From contig CALGLR010000027.1 in the NCBI GenBank assembly GCA_937959395.1, forward strand, positions 1 through 37,812: a stretch of 37,812 nucleotides of DNA, given 5' to 3'. The stretch is from an uncultured Flavobacteriaceae bacterium (GTDB taxonomy: Bacteria > Bacteroidota > Bacteroidia > Flavobacteriales > Flavobacteriaceae). A program made the translations under genes and the position numbers. The notes under the pieces are model-generated. The model was not told where the DNA came from. It made no database searches and worked only from the letters and a program-made list of their open reading frames with translations. This document shows positions 26,478 to 35,151 of this stretch, piece after piece (within the stretch, counting starts at the first letter, position 1; every line of letters starts with the position of its first letter).

Positions 26478-29261
26478 TTATAACTTATCTTTTAAATACC
26501 TGCCAGTCTCAGAGGCTTTAACTTTTATAATAGCTTCAGGTGTTCCAAAAGCGACTAAGTTGCCACCATGTTCACCTCCAGTAGGCCCAAGATCAATAAT
26601 ATGATCGGCACACTTTATAAGTTCTAAATTATGTTCAACAACAATTATAGAATGTCCCTTTTCAATTAAAGCGTTAAATGATTTTAATAACTTTTGAATA
26701 TCATGAAAGTGCAATCCAGTGGTTGGTTCATCGAAAATAAATAAAGCCGTTTCTTTAGTGTTTCCCTTTCCTAAAAACGTCGCCAATTTAATACGTTGTG
26801 CTTCACCGCCAGAAAGGGTAGAGGAGCTTTGCCCTAAAGTAACATAGCCTAAACCTACATCTTGAAGCGGTTGTAGTTTGTTTTTAATTTTTAGGACGCT
26901 ATTTTCATCAAAAAAAGAAATTGCATCGTCTATAGTCATGCTTAAAATGTCATCAATATTTTTATCGGCAAAAGTGACTTCTAGAACTTCCTTTTTAAAA
27001 CGTTTTCCTTTACAGGTTTCACATTCCAGATGGACATCAGCCATAAACTGCATTTCTATGGTTACTCGGCCATCTCCTTTACAGGTTTCACAACGACCAC
27101 CATCAACATTAAAACTAAAATGTTTTGCCTGGTAATTACGAATGGTACTTAATTTCTGTTTAGAATACAAAGCTCTAATGTCATCATAAGCCTTGATATA
27201 AGTTACTGGATTAGAGCGAGACGATCTCCCAATGGGGTTTTGATCTACAAATTCTACATGCTTTACATTACTATAATTGCCTTTTAATTTTGAGAATTGT
27301 CCAGGTTTGTCTCCAAAACCAGTAAGTTGTTTTTGAATTGCTGGATAAAGTATCTTTTTTACTAGCGTACTTTTTCCGCTTCCAGAAACTCCAGTAATTA
27401 CGGTTAGCATTCCTAGCGGAAATGTAACATTGATATTCTTTAAATTGTTTTCTCGAGCTCCAGTAATATCAATATGGTATTTAGAAGTACGCCTCTTTTT
27501 GGGAACTTCAATCTTTAGTTTACCATTTAGATATTGAGCAGTTAACGAATTTGAAGCCAATATTTGCTTATAATCACCAGTAGCCACAACGTGACCTCCA
27601 AGAGTACCTGCTTCTGGACCAATATCTATAATCTCATCTGCTGCTTGCATAATGTCTTCATCATGCTCTACCACAATAACCGTATTGCCAAGATTTCTAA
27701 GAGATTTTAATACATTAATTAAACGCTCTGTGTCTTTTGGATGTAAACCTATACTGGGTTCATCTAAAATATACATAGAACCGACTAAGCTACTCCCTAA
27801 TGATGTTGCTAAATTTATTCTTTGACTTTCACCTCCAGATAATGTATTAGACCTACGGTTTAAAGTTAAATAATCTAGTCCTACATTGCTTAAAAAGTCA
27901 AGGCGATTACTAATTTCTATTAGTAAGCGTTTGGCAATTGTAGTATCATGATCGTTAAGTTCTAATTGTTTAAAGAAATTAGAAAGTTTATTAAGAGGTA
28001 ATTCTACTAAATCTGAAAGCGTTGTATTTCCTATTTTAATATGATTGCTTTCAGGTCTTAATCGTTTCCCTTCACATATTTTACATTTTGTTTTTCCGCG
28101 GTAACGCGATAACATCACACGATTTTGAATTTTATAAGCTTTCGATTCTAATTCAGCAAAGAAAGGAGTTAATCCTTCAAAATATTTATTTCCTTTCCAA
28201 ATTAAAGATTTGTGTTTATCACTTAATTCAAAATAAGGTTTATGAATAGGGAAATCGAATTCATGAGAATTATTAACCAATTGATCTCGGTACCAACTCA
28301 TACTTTCACCTCTCCAAGGGAAAATCGCGTTTTCATACACAGATAAAGCTGTATTAGGAATCACTAAATCTTCGTCTATTCCAATAACATCACCATAGCC
28401 TTCACATTTAGGACAAGCACCATAAGGATTATTAAAACTAAACAAATGTACATTTGGCTCTAGGAATGTTAATCCGTCGAGTTCAAATTTATTACTAAAT
28501 TGTTGTGTTGTATTACTTGAGAGGGATTCGATAAAACAATCTCCCTTTCCTTCAAAAAAAGCGGTTTGAATAGCATCTGCTAAACGGTTATAAAAGTCTT
28601 CATCGTTTTTTGTTACAATTCTATCTATTACTAGAAAAAGATTTTTTTCGCTTTTAATATCTTTAGCTTCATCAATACGAATCACTTTATCTTTAGATTT
28701 AATACGAGCGTAACCTTGAGCATTTAAAGCTTTTAATTTATCGCTTAATGCTCGGCCTTCTTCTAAATGGATAGGAGAGAGGAGGAGGAGTTTTTCTTTT
28801 TCATTAATTGTTTTAACATAATTTAAAACATCTGTTACCGTATCTTTTTTTACTTCTTTACCAGAAACTGGAGAATAGGTTCTACCAATTCTAGCAAATA
28901 ATAATTTTAAATAATCGTAAATCTCTGTAGTTGTTCCTACAGTGGAACGTGGATTTGTAGAGTTTACTTTTTGTTCAATTGCGATAGCTGGTGCAATACC
29001 TTTTATATAATCTACCTTAGGTTTGTTTAGTCTCCCAAGAAACTGGCGCGCATAACTCGATAAACTTTCTACGTACCGTCTTTGTCCTTCAGCATAAAGC
29101 GTATCAAAAGCTAAACTTGATTTTCCAGAGCCAGACAATCCAGTAATTACTACGAGTTTGTTTCTAGGAATTACAACATCTATATTCTTTAAATTGTGCA
29201 GCTTGGCACCCTTTATTATGATGTTTTGTTTAGGATTAACTTTAGAAAGATTTATTGGCAT
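26478..29261 (-). CDS. uvrA: Excinuclease ABC subunit A
   Basis: 927 residues, close to the usual 940. UvrA is the damage-recognition ATPase of nucleotide excision repair. Motifs in order are a Walker A ITGLSGSGKSSLAFDT (about 39-54), a zinc-finger segment CPKCEGYGDV (about 283-292), KCKICEGKRLRPES, the signature LSGGESQRINLA, the D-loop YILDEPSIGLHP, a second Walker A ITGVSGSGKSTLVKK, the zinc module CETCKGDGRVTIEMQ to CETCKGKRF, the second signature LSGGEAQRIKLA and FIFDEPTTGLHFHD. All catalytic motifs are intact. It has its own upstream promoter, and pnuT follows after 97 bases. Confidence 0.98.
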   Translation of the reverse strand: MPINLSKVNPKQNIIIKGAKLHNLKNIDVVIPRNKLVVITGLSGSGKSSLAFDTLYAEGQRRYVESLSSYARQFLGRLNKPKVDYIKGIAPAIAIEQKVNSTNPRSTVGTTTEIYDYLKLLFARIGRTYSPVSGKEVKKDTVTDVLNYVKTINEKEKLLLLSPIHLEEGRALSDKLKALNAQGYARIKSKDKVIRIDEAKDIKSEKNLFLVIDRIVTKNDEDFYNRLADAIQTAFFEGKGDCFIESLSSNTTQQFSNKFELDGLTFLEPNVHLFSFNNPYGACPKCEGYGDVIGIDEDLVIPNTALSVYENAIFPWRGESMSWYRDQLVNNSHEFDFPIHKPYFELSDKHKSLIWKGNKYFEGLTPFFAELESKAYKIQNRVMLSRYRGKTKCKICEGKRLRPESNHIKIGNTTLSDLVELPLNKLSNFFKQLELNDHDTTIAKRLLIEISNRLDFLSNVGLDYLTLNRRSNTLSGGESQRINLATSLGSSLVGSMYILDEPSIGLHPKDTERLINVLKSLRNLGNTVIVVEHDEDIMQAADEIIDIGPEAGTLGGHVVATGDYKQILASNSLTAQYLNGKLKIEVPKKRRTSKYHIDITGARENNLKNINVTFPLGMLTVITGVSGSGKSTLVKKILYPAIQKQLTGFGDKPGQFSKLKGNYSNVKHVEFVDQNPIGRSSRSNPVTYIKAYDDIRALYSKQKLSTIRNYQAKHFSFNVDGGRCETCKGDGRVTIEMQFMADVHLECETCKGKRFKKEVLEVTFADKNIDDILSMTIDDAISFFDENSVLKIKNKLQPLQDVGLGYVTLGQSSSTLSGGEAQRIKLATFLGKGNTKETALFIFDEPTTGLHFHDIQKLLKSFNALIEKGHSIIVVEHNLELIKCADHIIDLGPTGGEHGGNLVAFGTPEAIIKVKASETGRYLKDKL

Positions 29262-29283
29262 TAAGCTTATTTTTATAAAAAAG

Positions 29284-29291
29284 CAAAGATA
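29284..29291 (-). promoter_or_regulatory. Putative -7 box of uvrA
   Basis: Minus-strand TATCTTTG matches TAnnTTTG, 23 bases before the uvrA start. The nearest upstream TTG is 26 bases away, longer than usual. Confidence 0.45.
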
Positions 29292-29377
29292 CTACTTCTA
29301 GTTAAGCTTCTAAAACTCAATTTCTGTTAAGTTTTGTAAGTATTATATCGTAAATGTTAAAAAAAAATAGTTTTTTC

Positions 29378-29409
29378 TTGCATTTTAATAAATAATGGTG
29401 TTATATTTG
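29378..29409 (+). promoter_or_regulatory. Promoter of ECF sigma factor gene
   Basis: TTG (29378-29380), 21 bases, then TATATTTG (29402-29409): both Bacteroidota elements at a normal distance. The leader would be about 95 nt. Confidence 0.6.
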
Positions 29410-29478
29410 AATTGTAAATGTAATTCAAAATTTAAAGCCTATACCGTAACATTACTTTTTAATTTATTAACCCCTAGT

Positions 29479-29502
29479 AAGCAAAGAGGCTATCTCTTGC
29501 TT
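29479..29502 (+). other. Hairpin in the leader just before the sigma factor start
   Basis: AAGCAAAGAG (29479-29488) pairs with CTCTTGCTT (29494-29502), with one bulged A and a GCTAT loop. It ends 8 bases before the start codon, where it could affect ribosome access. Confidence 0.45.
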
Positions 29503-29510
29503 TAAAAGTA

Positions 29511-30101
29511 ATGATTATGAAAAAACAACTTATATCAGATGCTACTCTTGTTAGTAGTTATATACAAGGCGATGAAGGTTCACTAGAAACTCTCATTAAA
29601 AGACACAAGCAACGTATTTTCAGTTTTATATACTCTAAAGTATATGACAGAGACGTGGCTGAAGATATTTTTCAAGATACTTTTATTAAAGTAATAAGAA
29701 CCTTAAAAAAAGGATCTTACAATGAAGAAGGAAAATTTCTACCATGGGTAATGCGTATTTCTCATAATCTAATAATAGATTTCTTTAGAAAAAACAACCG
29801 CATGCCTAAGTTTGATAACAATGGTGAGTTTAGTATATTTTCTGTATTAAGTGATAATACTCTTAATGCTGAGAAGATGATCATTAAAGAACAGGTAGAG
29901 GAAGATGTTAGACGTTTAATTCAAGAATTACCTGAAGATCAAAAAGAAGTGTTAGTAATGCGTATGTATAATGACATGAGCTTTAAAGAGATTTCTGAAA
30001 GAACAGGTGTAAGTATTAATACTGCCTTAGGAAGAATGCGTTACGCTCTTATTAACATGCGTAAAGTAATCGAAAAACATAATATTGTTTTAACAAATTA
30101 G
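29511..30101 (+). CDS. Sigma-70 family RNA polymerase sigma factor (ECF type)
   Basis: 196 residues; an ATG at 29517 is an equally possible start. Region 2 runs about 20-95 (FIYSKVYDRDVAEDIFQDTFIKVI, then FLPWVMRISHNLIIDFFRKNNRM, the -10-binding helix). Region 4 runs about 135-190 (LIQELPEDQKEVLVMRMYNDMSFKEISERTGVSINTALGRMRYAL, a helix-turn-helix). No anti-sigma factor gene follows; instead a small 47-codon gene lies downstream before a strong terminator. ECF sigmas of this type are conserved in flavobacteria, but the regulon is unknown here. Confidence 0.93.
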   Translation: MIMKKQLISDATLVSSYIQGDEGSLETLIKRHKQRIFSFIYSKVYDRDVAEDIFQDTFIKVIRTLKKGSYNEEGKFLPWVMRISHNLIIDFFRKNNRMPKFDNNGEFSIFSVLSDNTLNAEKMIIKEQVEEDVRRLIQELPEDQKEVLVMRMYNDMSFKEISERTGVSINTALGRMRYALINMRKVIEKHNIVLTN

Positions 30102-30182
30102 AAAAAAAATCATTTTTTTTCTTTGAATTACAATAAACGTTATTATTGACCGTTCTCCTTGTATAATTAAACACTATTATAC

Positions 30183-30326
30183 ATGGCTAAAATTTACTCT
30201 AGAAATTCGAAAAATGATAATAAGTTAAATCCTAAGGAGGAAACTATTAGATTCCTACTTAATTATTCAAAGGCGCTACGCATTATAAAATATAAGAAAA
30301 TCAATTTTGAAGCTATTTTGAATTAA
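30183..30326 (+). CDS. Small basic protein of 47 residues, unknown function
   Basis: ATG at 30183 to TAA at 30326. The product begins MAKIYSRNSKNDNKLNPKEE and continues TIRFLLNYSKALRIIKYKK and INFEAILN. It has an Asn/Lys-rich start and an amphipathic helix, with no membrane segment or signal peptide. AAATCCTAAGGAGG-like sequence lies inside the gene rather than before it. It follows the sigma factor by 81 bases, shares its terminator and reads like a genuine conserved small flavobacterial protein. A link with the sigma factor is an inference from position only. Confidence 0.65.
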   Translation: MAKIYSRNSKNDNKLNPKEETIRFLLNYSKALRIIKYKKINFEAILN

Positions 30327-30360
30327 AAAAAAGTCCTGATTTATAATCAGGACTTTTTTT
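30325..30360. terminator. Bidirectional terminator
   Basis: AAGTCCTGAT (30331-30340) pairs with ATCAGGACTT (30346-30355), with a TTATA loop and A and T tracts on both sides. It serves the sigma factor unit and probably nth. Confidence 0.93.
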
Positions 30361-30456
30361 TGTTTTAATTCTAAAAAATTAATAATTAATACTGTGCTTT
30401 AAACGATTTTATAGAAAATCATTCGGTTTACTGTTTTTGTAGAAATTATCATAAAA

Positions 30457-31113
30457 TTATTTATTATTTTTATAATAATCCTTAATAACCTGAGACCTTC
30501 CAATTGTTTTTGTTATTATATCTTTTTCCATATCCCAGCCGCGAGCTGGAGAATACTCTCTTCCGTACCAAATAATTTGTAAATGCAAATCATTCCATGT
30601 TTCTTTAGGAAACAAACGTTTAGCGTCTTTTTCAGTTTGTACTACGTTTTTTCCGTTGGTTAAATTCCAACGATACATTAATCGATGTATATGTGTGTCT
30701 ACAGGGAAAGCTGGTACTCCAAATGCTTGAGACATCACAACACTAGCAGTTTTATGCCCAACAGCAGGAAGTTCTTCTAAATACTCAAAACTTTGAGGCA
30801 CTTTTCCATTGTGCTTATCTATTAAAATATGCGATAAACCATGAATTCCTTTGCTTTTCATTGGAGACAATCCGCAAGGTCTAATAATTTCTTTAATTTC
30901 TTCTATAGACATTTTAATCATATCGTAAGGATTATCTGCCTTCGCAAACAAAAGAGGTGTAATTTTATTAACTCTAACGTCTGTACATTGTGCCGATAAT
31001 AAAACAGCAACTAATAAGGTATAAGGATCCTTATGATCTAACGGAATAGGAATCTCCGGATATAAAGAATTTAACGTTTCAATAACGAAATCTACCTTTT
31101 CTTGTTTGGTCAT
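30457..31113 (-). CDS. nth: Endonuclease III family DNA glycosylase lacking the iron-sulfur cysteines
   Basis: 218 residues, the length of E. coli Nth. The helix-hairpin-helix reads LPAVGHKTASVV with the catalytic Lys121, and the catalytic Asp139 is in PVDTHIHR. The enzyme removes oxidised pyrimidines and nicks abasic sites in base excision repair. The C-terminus normally holds the Cys-x6-Cys-x2-Cys-x5-Cys that binds a [4Fe-4S] cluster. Here it reads IIWYGREYSPARGWDMEKDI and has no Cys after residue 80, so the cluster must be absent. Both catalytic residues remain, so activity is likely. It is divergent from bcp, 37 bases apart. Confidence 0.93.
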   Translation of the reverse strand: MTKQEKVDFVIETLNSLYPEIPIPLDHKDPYTLLVAVLLSAQCTDVRVNKITPLLFAKADNPYDMIKMSIEEIKEIIRPCGLSPMKSKGIHGLSHILIDKHNGKVPQSFEYLEELPAVGHKTASVVMSQAFGVPAFPVDTHIHRLMYRWNLTNGKNVVQTEKDAKRLFPKETWNDLHLQIIWYGREYSPARGWDMEKDIITKTIGRSQVIKDYYKNNK

Positions 31114-31119
31114 TAGTTG

Positions 31120-31127
31120 TACTTTTG
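31120..31127 (+). promoter_or_regulatory. Putative -7 box of bcp
   Basis: TACTTTTG matches TAnnTTTG, 23 bases before the start. A TTG occurs 15 bases upstream (31102-31104), inside the nth coding start. Confidence 0.45.
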
Positions 31128-31150
31128 AAATTCAATTCAAAAATAAGACT

Positions 31151-31606
31151 ATGAATACATTAAAGCAAGGTGATAAAGTGCCAAATTTCTCAGTATTTGA
31201 TCAAGATGGAAATAAAGTGTCGTTAACCGATTATAAAGGGAAGAAATTAATCGTTTTCTTTTATCCTAAAGCAAACACTCCTGGTTGTACAGCCGAAGCT
31301 TGTAACCTTAGTGATAATTATAAAACACTTCAAGATGAGGGTTATGAATTACTTGGTGTAAGTGCCGATTCTCAAAAAAAACAATCTAATTTTAAGACCA
31401 AGTTTAATTTCCCGTTTCCTTTATTAGCCGATGAGGATAAAGAGGTTATTCAAGCATTTGGAGTTTGGGGATTAAAGAAATTTATGGGGCGTGAGTATGA
31501 TGGCATTCACCGTAAAACCTTTTTAGTAGACGAAAACGGAGTGGTTGCTCATGTTATTGATAAGGTTAAAACTAAAGATCACGCTGCGCAAATATTAAGT
31601 TTATAA
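31151..31606 (+). CDS. bcp: Thioredoxin-dependent thiol peroxidase (Bcp/PrxQ)
   Basis: 150 residues from the ATG at 31151; an in-frame start at 31106 would overlap nth and add a non-conserved extension. A peroxiredoxin that reduces hydrogen peroxide and organic hydroperoxides in the cytoplasm. FFYPKANTPGCTAEACNL carries the peroxidatic Cys46 and the resolving Cys51, spaced five apart as in the atypical 2-Cys PrxQ type. The Arg region and KTFLVDENGVVAHVI end motif are also present. It is divergent from nth; both deal with oxidative damage, but shared control is not shown. Confidence 0.95.
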   Translation: MNTLKQGDKVPNFSVFDQDGNKVSLTDYKGKKLIVFFYPKANTPGCTAEACNLSDNYKTLQDEGYELLGVSADSQKKQSNFKTKFNFPFPLLADEDKEVIQAFGVWGLKKFMGREYDGIHRKTFLVDENGVVAHVIDKVKTKDHAAQILSL

Positions 31607-31648
31607 CATCAGTTCGACATAAAGATGTTAGTGATCAAAAATCGTCAA

Positions 31649-31755
31649 TTCGAGTGATTTTTTTGCAACAAAGTAAAAAAATAGTATCGAGAATAGATTT
31701 TTGATACGAAAATCACTGTTCTCGATACACTTCTCCTAAAGTCGAAGCACTCGAA
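31649..31755. repeat. Compound palindrome between convergent genes
   Basis: The outer arms are TTCGAGTG (31649-31656) and CACTCGAA (31748-31755). An inner perfect 10-bp stem is GTATCGAGAA (31684-31693) with TTCTCGATAC (31719-31728), and inside that GATTTT/AAAATC. It lies between bcp and the convergent gene ending at 31769, so it may act as a bidirectional terminator. Confidence 0.65.
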
Positions 31756-31768
31756 CTAACGTTTATAA

Positions 31769-32236
31769 TTAATAAAACACTAAATAGATTAGGTTTGCAA
31801 ACATAACAACTTGTGAAACAAATACTAATATATCTACTTTGTCTTTAAATTTATAACTTAAAAAAGCAGCGATTAACATAAGTAAAGGAATTACTAAGCC
31901 AGATATTCGTCTTAAAGAATAAGTTTCGATATAGTTTTCTTTGATAATCCTTGATGTATTTATTTCTTTAAAAATAAGAGATTCTTCGACTATTATTAAA
32001 TCGTCTTTGTTTATTAGTTTATAATAACTCTCAGAAATATTGAAATTAAAATTTTTAGTTTCAATATTATGAGAGTAGTGTGAATTTCCTCCTGCATTGA
32101 AATATCTTTCAAAAGATTTATTAATACTGGTAACTGGTTCAGTTGTTTTTTGTCCTTCTAAGCAATAATCTACGAGCATTAGTAATGCACTTAACGTGAA
32201 TAGTATTAGTAGAACTCGTTTTGCTTTCTTTATCAT
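31769..32236 (-). CDS. Small membrane protein of unknown function
   Basis: 155 residues, not recognised. An N-terminal hydrophobic segment (VLLILFTLSALLMLVDYCL) is followed by about 85 soluble residues with beta-strand character (HNIETKNFNFNISESYYKLI), then two closely spaced helices (LVIPLLMLIAAFLSYKF and ILVFVSQVVMFANLIYLVFY). The soluble part would lie outside the cytoplasm if the first segment is an uncleaved anchor. It starts 64 bases after the chrA stop on the same strand and may be the last gene of that operon. Confidence 0.6.
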   Translation of the reverse strand: MIKKAKRVLLILFTLSALLMLVDYCLEGQKTTEPVTSINKSFERYFNAGGNSHYSHNIETKNFNFNISESYYKLINKDDLIIVEESLIFKEINTSRIIKENYIETYSLRRISGLVIPLLMLIAAFLSYKFKDKVDILVFVSQVVMFANLIYLVFY

Positions 32237-32300
32237 AATTTAATCGAAATTGAATAACAATAATTGGACGTATTCTTTGAGAAAATGTTACGTGTTTATT

Positions 32301-33428
32301 TTAAAAATTAACAAAGGTTAATAAATACCCAAGTAGTGCACCTCCAAAAACAATAAAGGCACTGTTTAGTTTTTTAAGAACAAAAACAACTATTAAACTT
32401 ATAACTGCTATTATAATTGTTCTAAAATCGATTAGTATTTCTATTCCCATTTCTATACAAACAGCAATTATTAATGCTACAGCAGCAGCATTTACAGCAT
32501 CCAAAATGGATCTAATAATTTTAGATTTTCGCATTTTTGGAATTAATGGGTTTAATAGTAATACGAATAAAAATGATGGTAAGAAAATTCCAAGAGTTGC
32601 AGCAAGTGCACCATATACCCCGTTAATTTGCCAGCCAATAAAAGTTGAAGTCGATAATACTGGACCCGGTGTAAATTGCCCAACAGCAACAGCATCTATC
32701 AATTCTTGCCTTGTTAACCAGCCATTAGCTACTAATTCTGAATCTAAAAAAGCGAATAATACATAACCACTACCATATAAAATGGCTCCAATCTTTAAAA
32801 AAGTAACGAATATTTTTAAACTTCCAATCGTAGAAGGATTTACAATGTTAAAGAATAATAAAGGTGTAAATGTATTTAAAGTTGTCGTTCTTTTTTTTAT
32901 AGAATAGATAAGGAAACCTATTAGTCCACAGCTAAAAAGAACTATGATTTCATTTACACCAAATAGGCAAGCTATTAACGCTAATGAGCCTAAAGCAATG
33001 AGTGTCGCGTTTTTAAATGCTTTTTTTCCTAATTTGTATGCTGCCATTATTATAATAGCTATAACTGCTGGCTTTATTCCATATATAAAAGGTTTTACAT
33101 TTGGAAGTTCTCCGTATTGTTGATAAAGCCAAGCAAAAATACCAGTAATTATTACTGCCGGAAAAATAAAACAAAAACCAGCCACGAAAAGCCCTTTCCA
33201 ACCAGCACGCTCATAACCGCAATGCATTGTCATTTCTGTTGAATTTGGTCCAGGAATTAAATTTGTTGCACCAATTAAATCAAGAAAGTGTTCTTGACTT
33301 ATCCATTTTCTTTTTCTCACAACTTCATCCTCCATCATTGCGATGTGAGAAGCAGGCCCGCCAAAACCAATACAACCTAATTTAAAAAACAGCTTTGCGA
33401 CTTCAGTTAGTCTATTATTTTGATTCAT
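32301..33428 (-). CDS. chrA: Chromate transporter family protein (ChrA)
   Basis: 375 residues, a two-domain (long) CHR protein with two homologous halves of about six membrane segments each. The first half has FFKLGCIGFGGPASHIAMMEDEVV and GATNLIPGPNSTEMTMHCGY. The second repeats the pattern as FLKIGAILYGSGYVLFAFLDSELV and AVAVGQFTPGPVLSTSTFIGW. CHR proteins export chromate in some bacteria, but many homologues have no proven link to chromate. It follows the VOC gene by 15 bases and is part of the amidohydrolase operon. Confidence 0.92.
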   Translation of the reverse strand: MNQNNRLTEVAKLFFKLGCIGFGGPASHIAMMEDEVVRKRKWISQEHFLDLIGATNLIPGPNSTEMTMHCGYERAGWKGLFVAGFCFIFPAVIITGIFAWLYQQYGELPNVKPFIYGIKPAVIAIIIMAAYKLGKKAFKNATLIALGSLALIACLFGVNEIIVLFSCGLIGFLIYSIKKRTTTLNTFTPLLFFNIVNPSTIGSLKIFVTFLKIGAILYGSGYVLFAFLDSELVANGWLTRQELIDAVAVGQFTPGPVLSTSTFIGWQINGVYGALAATLGIFLPSFLFVLLLNPLIPKMRKSKIIRSILDAVNAAAVALIIAVCIEMGIEILIDFRTIIIAVISLIVVFVLKKLNSAFIVFGGALLGYLLTFVNF

Positions 33429-33443
33429 TTAATAATTTGCTTT

Positions 33444-33815
33444 TTACACATGCTGATCTATAAGTATGGCATTACCATCGGGATCCATTACTACAAAACT
33501 AGCAGATCCAGTAGTTAGTTCATCAGCCTCTGTTTCTAACTTAATGTTATTATTTTTAAGTTGTTTTTGAATCGTTCTAACATCATCAAATACTTCTAAT
33601 TTATTTGCGTTAGTATCCCAACCTGGATTAAAAGTTAAAATATTATTCTCAAATAATCCTTGAAATAAACCTATTAATGAATCCTCATTCTTCATAATAA
33701 GATAGTTTTTTTCAATTTGCCCGGCAAAAACACTAAAACCAAGATTCTCGTAAAACGCTTTTGAGATCGTAAGATCTTTTACACTTAGACTTACTGAAAA
33801 TGCTCCTAATTTCAT
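33444..33815 (-). CDS. VOC-superfamily (glyoxalase-like) protein
   Basis: 123 residues, one vicinal-oxygen-chelate fold made of two beta-alpha-beta3 modules. The N-terminal SVSLSVKDLTISKAFYENLGFSVFAG and C-terminal ASFVVMDPDGNAILIDQH are typical. Members bind metals or small molecules and include glyoxalases and antibiotic-resistance proteins; the substrate here is unknown. It is packed between the amidohydrolase (12 bases) and chrA (15 bases). Confidence 0.88.
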   Translation of the reverse strand: MKLGAFSVSLSVKDLTISKAFYENLGFSVFAGQIEKNYLIMKNEDSLIGLFQGLFENNILTFNPGWDTNANKLEVFDDVRTIQKQLKNNNIKLETEADELTTGSASFVVMDPDGNAILIDQHV

Positions 33816-33827
33816 AGTTATATCGTT

Positions 33828-34964
33828 TTATTTATTAGTAATTATATTTTCTATTATTGTTCTATACATATTTACACCAGTTTCTAGCAATTCATCTGGG
33901 AAATCATAATCTGCATGATGTAAGGCGGGAGAATTCAAACCAGAACCCAACCCAAACATAGCTGACTTATAATTTTGAGAAAACCAGCCAAAGTCTTCTC
34001 CAAATTTTAAAGGATATGCTCTTTCTATTTGCTTTAAATTGTTGTGCTTCGCGGCGTTGTTAATTATTGCGTTACAAGCTTCATTATTTGTAGTTGTAGG
34101 GAAATATTCGAACCATTCTGTTTTAAATTGTAAAGCGTGTGTTTTACTAACGCTTTCGATAATTTTATTCATCTTGTTTTCTAATATCTTCATTGTTTTT
34201 TCACTCCATGTTCTTAAGGTATAATGTAATTCTCCTTTAGCTGGTGAAACTCCATAAGATTTTTGTCCCATATTTATATGAATAGGAGTGAGGATTGTAT
34301 AATTTTCATCCTCAGGATTACTATTATTTAATTCTGAAAAGGCATTAATAATTTCTGAAATAGCTAAAGTTGGATTAATACCATTTTCAGGTTCAGAAGC
34401 ATGAGATTCTTTTCCTTCTAAAAAAACGGTCATACTTTGTACTGAAGCAGAAAAGCTAGATGGTTTTGTAATTATTGCGTGTAAAGGTTCTCCTGGAAGA
34501 TTGTGAAGTGCAAAAATATAATCTGGAGTTAAGCTTTTAAATTTTTCATCTTTAAGCATTTTATAGGCGCCTTTCCCTGTTTCTTCTGCAGGTTGAAACA
34601 AAAGAATAACTTTTCCTTTCTTTAGTGGTTGTTTTTTGAATGAAAATATTAGACCGCAAACCATTGCCATATGACCATCATGTCCGCATTTATGGGATAC
34701 ATTTATATTTTTAGACTTATGATTGAATGTATTTTTCTCTTGAATTGGTAATGCATCTAACTCACAACGAATCATTATAGTAGGACCATCATTAGAGAAT
34801 TCATAAATAGCAGCAAGACCATGACCTCCAATTGAGTCAATGATTTGTGCCTTATTATGAGTTTCAATAAATGTTTTAATTCGCTTTGCGGTATTAATTT
34901 CTTCTCCAGATAATTCAGGATATTGATGAAGCTCTTTTCTTAGTTTTTTTATTTCTGAAAGCAT
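33828..34964 (-). CDS. M20D-type amidohydrolase
   Basis: 378 residues, a metal-dependent peptidase-like hydrolase of the hippurate/IAA-amino-acid hydrolase group. It begins IKKLRKELHQYPELSGEE. Metal-binding motifs are RCELDALPIQE, HKCGHDGHMAM (His-Cys-Gly-His-Asp-Gly-His) and FQPAEETGKGA (catalytic and metal Glu). The dimerisation insert runs from about residue 175 to 285. The final metal ligand lies in SPALHHADYDFPDE. Such enzymes cleave N-acyl amino acids; the precise substrate is unknown. It is first of a closely spaced minus-strand operon with the VOC and chrA genes. Confidence 0.93.
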   Translation of the reverse strand: MLSEIKKLRKELHQYPELSGEEINTAKRIKTFIETHNKAQIIDSIGGHGLAAIYEFSNDGPTIMIRCELDALPIQEKNTFNHKSKNINVSHKCGHDGHMAMVCGLIFSFKKQPLKKGKVILLFQPAEETGKGAYKMLKDEKFKSLTPDYIFALHNLPGEPLHAIITKPSSFSASVQSMTVFLEGKESHASEPENGINPTLAISEIINAFSELNNSNPEDENYTILTPIHINMGQKSYGVSPAKGELHYTLRTWSEKTMKILENKMNKIIESVSKTHALQFKTEWFEYFPTTTNNEACNAIINNAAKHNNLKQIERAYPLKFGEDFGWFSQNYKSAMFGLGSGLNSPALHHADYDFPDELLETGVNMYRTIIENIITNK

Positions 34965-35088
34965 TAATTTCGAGTTCGTTTGTTTCGTAAAGATTAGCTT
35001 GACATATAAAAATAGGGTTATTAATTATATCGTAATTAAAAATTGCGATTATAAATGTACGGAATAAGTAAGATAGTGTTATTTTTAT

Positions 35089-35115
35089 TTGAAATTTATT
35101 GACCAGTTATTTTTG
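35089..35115 (+). promoter_or_regulatory. Putative ung promoter
   Basis: TTG (35089-35091) and TATTTTTG (35108-35115), separated by 16 bases, precede the ung start by 36 bases. Confidence 0.45.
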
Positions 35116-35151
35116 ATATAAAAATGAATTTTTACACAAAAATTAATACTA

